Below, piece by piece: positions 52,345 through 62,436 of a stretch of DNA of 64,000 nucleotides. Every line of letters starts with the position of its first letter. The stretch's first letter is position 1. The notes below the pieces were generated by a model, which saw only the letters and a program-made list of their open reading frames with translations, did no database searches and was not told where the DNA came from. A program made the position numbers and the translations under genes. Origin of the DNA: Elephas maximus indicus (taxonomy: Eukaryota > Chordata > Mammalia > Proboscidea > Elephantidae); assembly GCF_024166365.1 (NCBI RefSeq), contig NC_064836.1:36438833-36502832 (forward strand). The letters run 5' to 3'.

Positions 52345-53261
52345 GTTTATTTCATTTTATTGTACTTTTAGATGAAGATTTACAGAACAAACTAGCTTCT
52401 CATTAAACAATTAGTATACATATTGTTTTATGACATTGGTTAACCACCCCATGACATGTCAACACTCCCTTCTCAACCTTAGGTTCTCTATTACTAGCTT
52501 TCCTGTCCCCTCCTGTCTTCCAGCCCTTGCTCCTGGGCTGGTGTGCCCCTTTAGTCTCATTTTGTTTTATGGGCTTGTACAATCTTTGGCTGAAGGGTGA
52601 ACCTCAGGATTGACTTCGTTACTGAGCTGACAGGGTGGAAATAGGGTGGCTGGGGGCCATACTCTCAGGGTGTCTCCAGTCTCTGTCAAGCCAGCAAGTC
52701 TGGTCTTTCTTTTTGAGTTAGGATTATGTTCTACATTTTTCTCCAGCTCTGTCTAGATCCCTCTCTTGTGATCCCTGTCAGAGCAGTCAGTGGTGGTAGC
52801 CGGGCACCATCTAGTCATAATGGATTCAGTCTGGTGGAGGCCGTGGACTAATCTTTCCCTTGTACCTTTAGTTTTCTTCATTCTTCCTTGCTCCTGAAGA
52901 GGTGAGACCAGTGGTGTAAACTAGATGGCTGATCACAGGCTTTTAAGACTACAGGCGCTACTCACCACAGTAGAATGTAGAACATTTTATTTATAAACTA
53001 TGTAATGCCAATTGAACTAGATATTCCCCAAGACCATGGTCCCCACAGCCCTCAGCCCAGCAATTTGGTCTCTCAGGGAGTTTGGATGAGTCTATGGAGC
53101 TTCCATGACCTTGCCTTGAACAAGATGTGTTGGTTTCCCCAGTATTGTGTACTGTCTTGCTGTTCACGAAAGTTACCATTTATCTATTGTCTATTTAATG
53201 TTTTTCCATCCCCACCCATTTTCTCCCTTGTTTCTTTTTGTGTGTAAACTTTTTCATGAGT

Positions 53262-56200
53262 TTTTACAGTAGTGGTCTCATACAATATTTGTCCTTTTGT
53301 GATTGACTTATTTCACTCAGCATAACGCCCTCCAGATTCGTCCATGTTATGAGATGCTTCACAGGTTCATCAATGTTCTTTATCGTTGTGTAATACTCCA
53401 TTGTGTGTACCACAATGTGTTTATGCATTCATCTGTTGATGGGCGTCTAGGTTGTTTCCATTTTTTTCTATTGTGAAAAATTCTCCAGTGAACGTGGGTG
53501 TGCATATGTGTATTCATGTGACGACTCTTATTTCTTTAGGATATATTTCTAGGAGTGAGATTGCTGAATCACATGGTATATCTATTTCCAGCTTTCTAAG
53601 GAAGCGCCATATCATCTTTCAAAATGGTTGTATCATTTTGTATTCCCACCAGCGTGGATAAGAGTTCTGATCTCCCTGCAGCCTCTCCAACATTTGTTAT
53701 TTCCTGTTTTTATGATTTGTGCCAGTAATGCCGGGGTGAGATGGTATCTCATTGTGGTTTTGATTTGCATTTCTCTAATGGCTAGTGATCGCATTTCCTC
53801 ATGTGTCTGTTGGCTGCTTGAATGTCTTCTTCAGTGAAGTGTCTGTTCATACCCTTTGCCCATTTTTTAGTTGGATTGTTTGTCTTTGTTGTAGAGGTGT
53901 TGGATTTTCTTGTAGATTTTAGAGCTTAGACCTTTTTCTGATTTGTAATAGCCAAATATTTTTTCCCAGTCTGTAGGTTCTCTTTTTACTCTTTTGGTGA
54001 ATTCTTTTGATGAGCATAAGTATTTAATTTTTAGAAGATCCCAGGTATCTAGCTTATCTTCTGGAGTTTGTGTATTAGTGTTGGTGGTTTGTATCCTGTT
54101 AATGATGTGTATTAGGGCCTTTAGCATTGATCCTGTTTTTTTTCTATGGACTTCATAGTTTTTGGCTTTATATTTAGGCCTTTGATCCATTTTGAATTAG
54201 TTTTTGTATATGGTGTGTGATATGGGTCCTGTTTCATTTTTTTGCAGAGGGACATCCAGTTTTGCCAGCACCATTTGCTAAAAAGACAGTCTTTTCACCA
54301 TATGATAGACGTTGGGTTCTTGTCAAAGATCAGGTGACTGTAGGTGGACGGATTTATATCTGTGTTCTCAATTCTGTTCCATTGCTCAATAAATCTGTTA
54401 TTTTGACTACAGTAGCTGTATTAGTTTTTTTTTTTTTAGCTGTATAGTAGGTTCTGAGATCAGGTAGTGCAAGTCCTCCTATTTTATTCTTCTTCTTCAT
54501 TAGTGCTTTACTTATCCAGGACTTCTTCTCTTTCCATATAAAGTTAATGATAATTTTTTCCATTTCTTTAAGAATGTTGTTGGCATTTGGATCAGGATTG
54601 CATTGTATTTGTAAATCGCTTTGGGTAGAATTATCATTTTCACAATGTTGAGTCTACCTATCCATGAACATAATATGTTTTTCCATTTATGTAGATTTCT
54701 TTTGGTTTCTTGCAGTAGCATTTTGTAGTTTTCTTTGTATAGGTCTTTTACATCCCTGGTTAGACTTATTCCTAAATATTTTATTTTTTTTTAGGGACTA
54801 TTGTAAATATTGTTTTCATGATTTTTTTTTCATCGTTCTCTCTATAGGTGTATAGGAATCCAACTGATTTTTGTATGTTTAGCTTGTATCCTGCTACCTT
54901 CCTCAATCTTTCTATTAGTTTCAGTAGTTTTCTCATAGCGTCTTTTGGGTTTTCTATATATAGTGTCGTATTATCTGCATATAGGGACAGTTTAACTTCT
55001 TTACTACCAATTTGGATGCACTTTATTTCTTTTTCTTTCTTTATTGCTGTAGCTAGGACTTCCAACACAATGTTAAATAGGAGTGGCGATAAAAGGCATC
55101 CTTGTCTTGTTCCTGTTCTCAAGGGGAATATTTTCAGCCTCTCTCCACTAAGAATGATGGCCATTGGTTTTACATAGATGCCCTTTATTATGTTGAGAAA
55201 TTTCCCTTCTATACCTATTTTATTGAGAATTTTTATCAGGAAAGGGTGCTTGACTTTGTCAAATGCTTTTTGTGTGTCGATTGTGATGATCGTGTGATTC
55301 TTTTCTTTCCTTTTATTTATGTGGTGGATTACGTTGATTGATTTTCTAATGTTGAACTATCCTTGCACACCTGGTATGAATCCTACTTGGTCGTGGTGTA
55401 TGATTTTTTTTGATATGATGCAGAATTCTGTTGGCTGGAATTTTGCTGAGAATTTTTGCATCTATGTTCATGAGAGACATTGGTCTGTAATATTCTTTTT
55501 TTGTGGTATCTTTGCCTGGTTTTTGTATCAGAGTTATGCTGGCTTCATAGAATGAATTCAGAAGTATCATTTCCTTTTCTATGTTCTGAAATAGTTTGGG
55601 TAGTACTGGTGTAAGCTCTTCTCTGAATGTTTGGTAGAGTCCTCCAGTGAAGCCATAGGAGCCAGGGCTTTTTTGGCTGGGAGTTTTTTTTTTTTTTTTT
55701 TTTTACCTTTTCAATCTCTTCTCTTGTTATGGTTATGTTCAGATTTTCAATATCATTTTGTGTTAGTTTGGGTAGGTAGTGTGTTTCTAGAAATTTGTCC
55801 ATTTCCTCTAGGTTTTCACATTTGTTGGAGTATAGTTTTTTCATAATACTCTGTTATGATCCTTTTTGTTTCAGCTGGGTCTGTTATAATATCCCCCATT
55901 TTATTTCTTATTTGGGTTGTTTGCATACTGTCCTGTTTTTCTTCTGTCAATTTGGCTGGTGGTTTGTCAATTTTGTTGATCCTTTCAAAGAACCAACTTT
56001 TGGTTTTGTTTATTCTTTCTGTTGTTTTTCTATTCTCTATTTCATTTATTTCTGCTCTGATCTTTATTATTTCCTTTATTCTGGTGTCTGAGAACTTCTT
56101 TTGCTGTTCTCTTTCTATTTGTTTGAGTTGTGTAGCTAAAGTTTTGATTCTGTTCTTTCTTTTTTGATGTGTGCATCTATTGCTATAAATCGACCTTTGA

Positions 56201-57091
56201 GAACTGCCTTTGCTGTGTCCCAAAGGTTTTGGTATGATGTGTTTTCATTCTCTTTCGATCCTAGGAATTTTTTAATTCCATCTCTGATTTCTTCTATTAC
56301 CCAGTGGTTTTAAAAAATTTTTAAGCAGGGTATTATTCAATTTCCATGTAATTGATTTTTTTTTCCCTTGCTCTTCCTGTTGTTAATTTCTACTTTGATG
56401 GCATTGTGGTCAGAGAAGATACTTTGTATTATTTCAGTGTTTTGGATTTTGTTGAGGGTTGCTCTGTGGCCTAAGATCTGGTCTATTCTGGAGAACGTTC
56501 CATGTGCACTGGAAAAGAATGTGTACTTTGCATCTGTTGAGTGGAGTGTTCTATGTATGTCTATGAGGTTGAGCTGGCTGATTGTGCCCTTTAGCTCTTC
56601 TGTATCTTTGTTGAGTTTCTTTCTAGATGTTCTGTCCTTTACTGAAAGTGGTGTGTTGAAGTCTCCTACTATTGTAAATGTGGAACTGTCAATTTCTCCC
56701 TTCAGTGCTGTTAGATTTTGTTTTATGTATTTTGGAGCCCTGTCATTGGGTGTGTAGATATTTATTATGATTAAGTCTTCATGATGGATCATGCCTTTAA
56801 TTATTATATAGTGCCCTTCTTTGTCTTTTATGGTGGATTTTGTTTTAAAATCTATTTTATCTGAGGTTAGTGTTGCCGCTCCTGCTCTTTTTTGGTAGCT
56901 GTTTGCTTGATATATTTTTTTCAACTGTTTGATTTTTAATAAATTTAAGTTTTTATTTCTAAGGTGTGTCTCTTGTAGACAGCATATTGATGGATCCTGT
57001 TTTTATTTTTATTTATTCTGTCACCTTTTGGGTGAATTTAGGCCATTACATTCAGTGTAACTATTGATAGGTGTGAGTTTATTGCTGTCAT
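53262..57091 (-). pseudogene. L1 ORF2 (endonuclease/reverse transcriptase), inactivated
   Basis: ORF2 would start at ATG 57091 (MTAINSHLSIVTLNV). A 1-base deletion soon after shifts the frame. The endonuclease follows (56924-56337: YQKRAGAATLTSDKIDFK, INIYTPNDRAPKYI, VGDFNTPLS, RIDQILGH, SDHNAIKVEI). The reverse transcriptase lies at about 56223-54350, with [20 protein letters not shown]. Its catalytic box reads YADN instead of YADD (54970-54981). C-terminal pieces run to about 53262. Expected length is about 1,275 codons and the span agrees. Several frameshifts and stops separate the pieces. Confidence 0.88.
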
Positions 57092-57599
57092 TTTGCAGTT
57101 TTTTTTTTTTTTTTTTGGTGTGTGTGTGATGCTTACATTTTCTTTGATCCTCTTTCCTGTGCTGAATTCCTTTTGTTTGTGGATTTCTTTTTCATTTCTT
57201 TTGTTCCTCTTACTCTGCTGTGCTGAATTCCTTTTGGTTGTGGATTTCTTTTGTTTTTGTAGATTTTGTTTTTATTGAGACTTTACCTTTTCCTTCTTTA
57301 TTTTGATGAGTAGGTGTTAATTTCCTTTGTGGTTACCTTGGAATTTAGCCTTATCTTCCTAGGTTTGAACCTGTATATTATTACTCGGCATCACCTTGAA
57401 TTCCTCTCTATTAGAAAGTTCTGTATCTACACCATTTATTCCCTCTTTTATTTTTCTGACATTGTTGTCATTCATAGATTAACCTGTCTGGTTCCCTGTT
57501 GTAATTCTTTTGGTTTTGGATATTCACTGAGAGCTAATTTCCTAGGTTGGTATCTGGCTGGTACACTCTTGTGTCCTAGATTCCAGTTGTGGTCTGATG

Positions 57600-58570
57600 T
57601 TGTTTGTCCTTAGATCAAAGGACTCTTAATAATTCTTGTAAGTTTGGTTTGTTTTTTATATATTCCCTTAATTTCTGTTCATCTGGAAGTGTCCTAATTT
57701 CACCATCATATTTGGATGAGAGTTTTTCAGGATATATTATTCTTGGTTAGAAGTTTTTTTCTTTAAAGGTTTTGTATATGTCATCCCATTGCCTTCTTAC
57801 CAGCATGGTTTCTGCGGAATAATCAGAGTTTAGTCTTATTGTTTCTCCTCTGAATGTGACTTTTTGTTTTTCTAGAGCTGCTTTCAGGATTTTTTCTTCA
57901 TCTTTGGTTTTAGTGAGTGTGACTATGATATGTCTTGGTGATTTTCTTTTGAGGTCTACCCTATATGGGATTCATTGAGCTTCTTGGATGGTCAGCTTTT
58001 CATCATTCATGATACTAGGGAAGTTTTCTGTCAGTAATTCTCCAATGATCCTCTCTGTGTTTTCCGTTTTCTCCCCCATTCCGGAACTCTGATCACTCAC
58101 AAACTTCTGCTTTTGATTGTATCTTATGTAATTCTCAGGGTTTCTTCTTTTTTCTTCATTCTTTTTTCTGACTTTTCCTCAGAATTATAGCCAAGTGTTT
58201 GTCCTCAATTTTGCTGATCCTGTCTTCTATCATTTCAAACCTGCTCCTCAGCCCTTCTTTGACACCATCCATTTCTGAAATCTTGTGTTTATCTTCTGGA
58301 TTTCTAATTGTTGTTTTTGTATGATTTCTAGTTGTGAATTTATTTTGACATTTTGTTCCTGTATTATTTTCCTAAATTCTTCCTTTTTTTGTCTGTGTTT
58401 TCCACAAATTTGCCTATTTTTTCCTCATTTTTGTCTGCTCTTTGCTTCAACTCTTGGATAGCTCTGAATATTAGAGATTTGAATTCCCTGTCCGGTAGTT
58501 CTAGTGCCTTTCCTTCTACCGGAAAGTCATCTGGTATTTTATTTTGGACGCCTACTGGAACCATCCTGTC
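57600..58570 (-). pseudogene. L1 ORF1-like RNA-binding protein region, decayed
   Basis: The most readable part (58564-58364) has DDFPVEGKALELPDREFKSL followed by a charged helical stretch (AIQELKQRADKNEEKIGKFV), the usual start of the ORF1 coiled coil. The rest resembles reversed L1/HAL1-type ORF1 DNA, with TTTTTCAGGATATATTATTC and TTGAGCTTCTTGGATGGTCA on the plus strand. No long frame survives. Confidence 0.6.
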
Positions 58571-58599
58571 CTGTTCTTTTTTTTTTTTTTTTTAAATAT

Positions 58600-60190
58600 G
58601 TTTTGATATTTTCTACCATCTTTGGGATATTCAGTAGTTATTTTCTCCATTTATTTGTTGTAGATCTGCTTGTTTCATCCTGATTTTTTGTTTTATTTGG
58701 TTATGTCTGAGCAGGCGAGCTGTGCATTCTTTGTTGTTTCCTTGTCTGTGGTCACGATATTTTCACTTCCTTGTCCAATAGACTGGTCCAGTCACTCAGC
58801 TATAGTGCAGCATGTCAGGTCCAGCTGAAGGGGAGGGGCTGGAATGGGTTGTTTTTGGCACATACCAGGGCCAACATGGTGGGCCAGGAATTAGTGATGG
58901 TCAGGTTCCAGCAGTCCATGCCTGTGCTGCTTGGGGGTGTGATGTTTAGTGCATGGTGCAGGTAGGTAGGAAGGAAGGGGGAGGTTGTGATTTGTGGAGC
59001 TAATATGGGTGTGGGAAAGAGGGGAAAGTGGAGGGAGAAACAGGAGCCAAAAGCAAAAAGAAAAAAAGAGTGCTAAGGGAGCTTGCCATTGGAATGGAGA
59101 GATAAGGGAGCTTGCCACTGGAAAGGAGAGAACAAAAAGGAAAGAAAGAAAAAGGGAAAAAGAAAAAAGTAACATAAAAATTTGAAAAAAAGAAAAGAAA
59201 ACCCTCCAAGAGTCCCACCATTGTGGCTGCAAAGACCAGGGAGTGGCTCCCAGGCTGCACAGTATAGCATGGTTAAAGAGGATATAGATGTCACACAACA
59301 CCAGGTATTCAGGAGGCAGGAAAAGAAGGTAAGTGTAGAGAGACAAGAACTGAGAAATGGAGAAAGAGAGAAACGGAAAAAGAGAGACAGAGAGAGAAAA
59401 GAAATGCCCCCAGGAATCCCATTGACTGGGGAAGTGGCTCCTAAACCATGCAGTGCAGCCTGGCTAGAAGGGGATCCCAAGCCACAAAAAGAAAAAGAAA
59501 AGAAACAAACAAATAAGATAGAGCAGTATAAAGCAGAGAAAAACAAAACAAAACAAAGAAACAAAAAGTCCCAGGGATCCCACCAACATGGTGTCTTGGG
59601 CTGGGGGAGTGGTTCCCCAGTCAAGCAGTGCCTCACACCCTTTCAGAAAGAAGCAAATATGGCACACGGATCCAGGTGTTTCATAGAAAGGCAGGGGAGG
59701 TGGTGGGATGCACGGAAGAAACCAAAAGAAACAGAGAAAAGGAACATCAGCAATAGACAAATGGCACTCAGGTAGCCGGCCAGTGTGGGCAGGAGAATCC
59801 AAGTAGCCTGGGGTAGAAGCAGTTGCCTCCTGGCTAAGAGGCTATGGCCAGTGAGAGGCAGAGGAGGCTGAGGTGGGGAGGGGGGAAGAAAGATGGGGTT
59901 AGGAAAGCATATATCGCTGGGTACTGGGTGCTCTGTCTTCTGCTGGAAACTTCCTGAAGCTGCTTTTGAGTACTCCCTGTCTGCCGATCTCTGATGTGGG
60001 TGGGATGAATCCAAGCATCACAGATGCTGCACTTCCTGGCTGACCAAGCCACTGAAGTCAGCCAGGAAGCAAGTAGATAGAGCAGCAGGGAGAGGGCGGG
60101 GTGTGGAAAAGCTTGTCTTGCTGGTTACGAGGTGCTCTGTCCCCTGCTGGGAGCTCCATGATGCTACTTTCCTGTGCACACATAAAAAAG
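58600..60190 (-). repeat. Presumed L1 5' region with imperfect tandem units
   Basis: The plus strand is purine-rich (runs of GAAA and AAAG). A unit with GAGTGGCTCC or GTGGTTCCCC plus GCAGT recurs at about 59241, 59431 and 59607, so the period is about 176-190 bp. A 30-bp pair AGGGAGCTTGCCATTGGAAT / AGGGAGCTTGCCACTGGAAA lies at about 59077-59125, and a GTGCTCTGTC(T/C) block repeats at about 59929 and 60132. Repeated 5' monomers are a known way L1s carry promoters. Promoter function here is inference. The long open frames across this block on both strands are artefacts. Confidence 0.6.
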
Positions 60191-60244
60191 TTTGTCCCTG
60201 AGATAAGGAGGCCAGAGGCTAGCAGACTTTGAAGGAGAAGAGGG

Positions 60245-60803
60245 TGTTACCAAACCTAGAAAGGTGGGTTCTTGTCCAGCTTGCTCAGACTTATCAATTA
60301 TCTGGACATCAGTCTTTGAGAAAGAGGAAGTAACTTTATTGCAATGTGCAGAGCAAGGAGCAGGGAGGAAGTTCCTCAGATCCAGCTCCCTGAGCAATGG
60401 GGAAGCAGGGTTTTTATGTGATTTCGGCAGCAAGTTGGTGGCCTCACAGGGATGCTGGGGAGGGAAAATTCAAGAAGGTGGCCAGAAAACAGCAGGTGAC
60501 GTGGTTCTTGTTAGACCTCTTGCTTTGGAATAGGGTCTGGGTGATGATTTTTTTTCTGATTCCTTCCCCTGGTTGTTGTGTCCCCGGCTGAGGTCAATTA
60601 GCAGTCACAGCTGATCCTTCTGTGCATGTGGTGCAGGCCAAATCTGACTTGGGCTAGTTTAAGGACTAATGGAAATTTGCTGGCATTTGTTGGGTCAGTT
60701 TACAAGAGAAAGCCTAGTTCTAGATTATGGTCATAAAGGGTAGATCTAGGTGGGAATTCAAAACGGAAACTTGGGCATCTGGGGAGGTGTATTTGGGCAA
60801 CCA
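60245..60803 (-). mobile_element. Solo LTR, gammaretrovirus-like (ERV1), 559 bp
   Basis: The plus strand starts TGTTACCAAACCTAGAAAGG and ends TTGGGCAACCA, so both strands show TG...CA. AGGG lies on each side (60241-60244, 60804-60807), the 4-bp duplication expected for ERV1. On the minus strand a TATA-like CATAAAAACC (about 60411-60420) is followed about 75 bp on by AATAAA (60335-60340), the order expected for U3-R-U5. No internal viral genes are present. Confidence 0.72.
60335..60420 (-). promoter_or_regulatory. LTR TATA box and polyadenylation signal
   Basis: Within the ERV1-type LTR, CATAAAAACC (60411-60420, minus) and AATAAA (60335-60340, minus) are about 75 bp apart. This defines a short R region. 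Current activity is unknown. Confidence 0.5.
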
Positions 60804-60807
60804 AGGG

Positions 60808-61199
60808 GGCTTGTGAGTGAGAGGAAACAAAGAAAGGAGGAAACCACGTAGAAGACTGACTACTGGGAGATCAAGCCCAATGTCTTCACTATTCTCATAG
60901 GCTACACTTTAATTCTTGGCTAGGGGAAGACCCTTATTTCCGAAGTTCTGATTATGTCAAGTTCCTAATACTTTTTTAAATGAAATCAAAGTTTCCTTCC
61001 ATTACTTAAAATTGCCTCAGCCAATAAAACCTGATTTTGCTGTATATGTTTCAATAATTTTCTTAAATGAATCAGTCCAGCTATCAGAACAAATGGTGAG
61101 TTTAATTGAATCACAAATTAAATAAGAGTCAGCAATGTGATTCTGTTACCAAAAAAGCAAGTCTCAAAATGGGATATTTTAATTGAAGTATAATTGCAA
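60808..61199. other. Unassigned sequence
   Basis: Nothing recognised. Confidence 0.3.
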
Positions 61200-61425
61200 T
61201 TGAATAGTGCCTCAGTTATCATCGCTATATAACCAACCACCTCCAAAATTTAGAGGCTTAAAATAGCTCTTTATTATTTCTTTTGATTTTGGGGGCTGTT
61301 TGGACACTTCTATTGGTCTCTCGTGGGCTTACTTGTGCAATTGCATTCCGTTAGGCTGAGGAGGGTTGGCTGCAGTTCTTCCTGGTTCAGTCACGACCAA
61401 GGAAGCGAAACTGGAAGAGACTCAA
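61200..61425 (-). mobile_element. Ancient LTR-like or MER-type fragment
   Basis: CAGTTATCATCGCTATATAA, ACCTCCAAAATTTAGAGGCT, TAAAATAGCTCTTTATTATT and CGTTAGGCTGAGGAGGGTTG follow the order of a common ancient mammalian LTR-like repeat. The precise family is not certain. The young L1 inserts at its right side. Confidence 0.45.
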
Positions 61426-62356
61426 ATTTTTTTTTTTTTAAATAACTTTTATTAAGCTTCAAGTGAACATTTACAAATCCAATCAGTCTGTCACATATAA
61501 GTTTACATACATCTCACTCCCTACTCCCACTTGCTCTCCCCATATTGAGTCAGCCCTTTCAGTCTCTCCTTTCTTGACAATTTTGCCAGCTTCCCTCTCT
61601 CTCTATCCTCCCATCCCCCCTCCAGACAAGAGTTGCCAACACAATCTCAAGTGTCCACCTGATATAATTAGCTCACTCTTCATCAGTGTCTCTCTCCCAC
61701 CCGCTGACCAGTCCCTTTCATGTCTGATGAGTTGTCTTCGGGGATGGTTCTTGTCCTGTGCCAACAGAAGGTCTGGGGACCATGGCCGCCAGGATTCCTC
61801 TAGTCTCAGTCAGACCATTAAGTTTGGTCTTTTTATGAGAATTTGGGGTCTGTATCCCACTGATCTCCTGCTCCCTCAGGGGTCCTCTGCTGTGCTCCCT
61901 GTCAGGGCAGTCATCGATTGTGGCCGGGCACCAACTAGTTCTTCTGGTCTCAGGATGATGTCGGTCTCTGGTTCATGTGGCCCTTTCTGTCTCTTGGGCT
62001 CTTAGTTGTCGTGTGGCCTTGGTGTTCTTCATTTTCCTTTGCTCCAGGTGGGTTGAGACCAATTGATGCGTCTTAGATGGCCGCTTGTTAGCATTTAAGA
62101 CCCCAGACGCCACATTTCAAAGTGGGATGCAGAATGTTTTCATAATAGAATTATTTTGCCAATTGACTTAGAAGTCCCCGCAAACCATGTTCCCCAGACC
62201 CCCGCGCTTGCTCCGCTGACCTTTGAAGCATTCATTTTATCCCGGAAACTTCTTTGCTTTTGGTCCAGTCCAATCGAGCTGACCTTCCATGTATTGAGTG
62301 TTGTCTTTCCCTTCACCTAAAGCAGTTCTTATCTACTGATTAATCAATAAAAAAAA

Positions 62357-62385
62357 CCCTCTCCCACCCTCCCTCTCTCCCCCCC
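62357..62385 (-). promoter_or_regulatory. G-quadruplex-capable tract in the L1 3'UTR
   Basis: The plus strand has C runs at 62357-62359, 62363-62365, 62367-62369, 62371-62373 and 62379-62385, hence five runs of three or more G on the L1 sense strand. G-rich 3'UTR tracts are a known L1 feature. Formation of a quadruplex is inferred. Confidence 0.7.
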
Positions 62386-62436
62386 TCGTAACCACAAAAG
62401 TATGTGTTCTTCTCAGGTTTACTATTTCTCAAGATC

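Larger units (their letters stand above)
52345..60190 (-). mobile_element. Near-full-length L1, decayed
   Basis: About 7.8 kb on the minus strand. The 3' end and 3'UTR (52345-53261) match the fragments at 27055, 29461 and 30482. ORF2 spans about 53262-57091, a short spacer with a T-run follows, the ORF1 region lies at about 57150-58570 and a long purine-rich, tandemly repeated 5' region at about 58600-60190. All reading frames are broken. The exact 5' boundary is not seen; an ERV1-type LTR begins at 60245. Confidence 0.82.

Noticed and set aside
55795..56757. Plus-strand frames of about 100-130 aa, hydrophobic
   Set aside because: Antisense shadows of L1 ORF2; A-rich coding DNA gives F/L/I-rich complements.
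58891..59802. Long overlapping frames of 100-197 aa on both strands
   Set aside because: They are by-products of a purine-rich, tandemly repeated L1 5' region; the minus-strand ones are phenylalanine/serine/leucine-rich as expected from pyrimidine runs.
61463..62005. 180-aa plus-strand frame
   Set aside because: It is antisense to the 3'UTR of the young L1; composition reflects pyrimidine-rich DNA.
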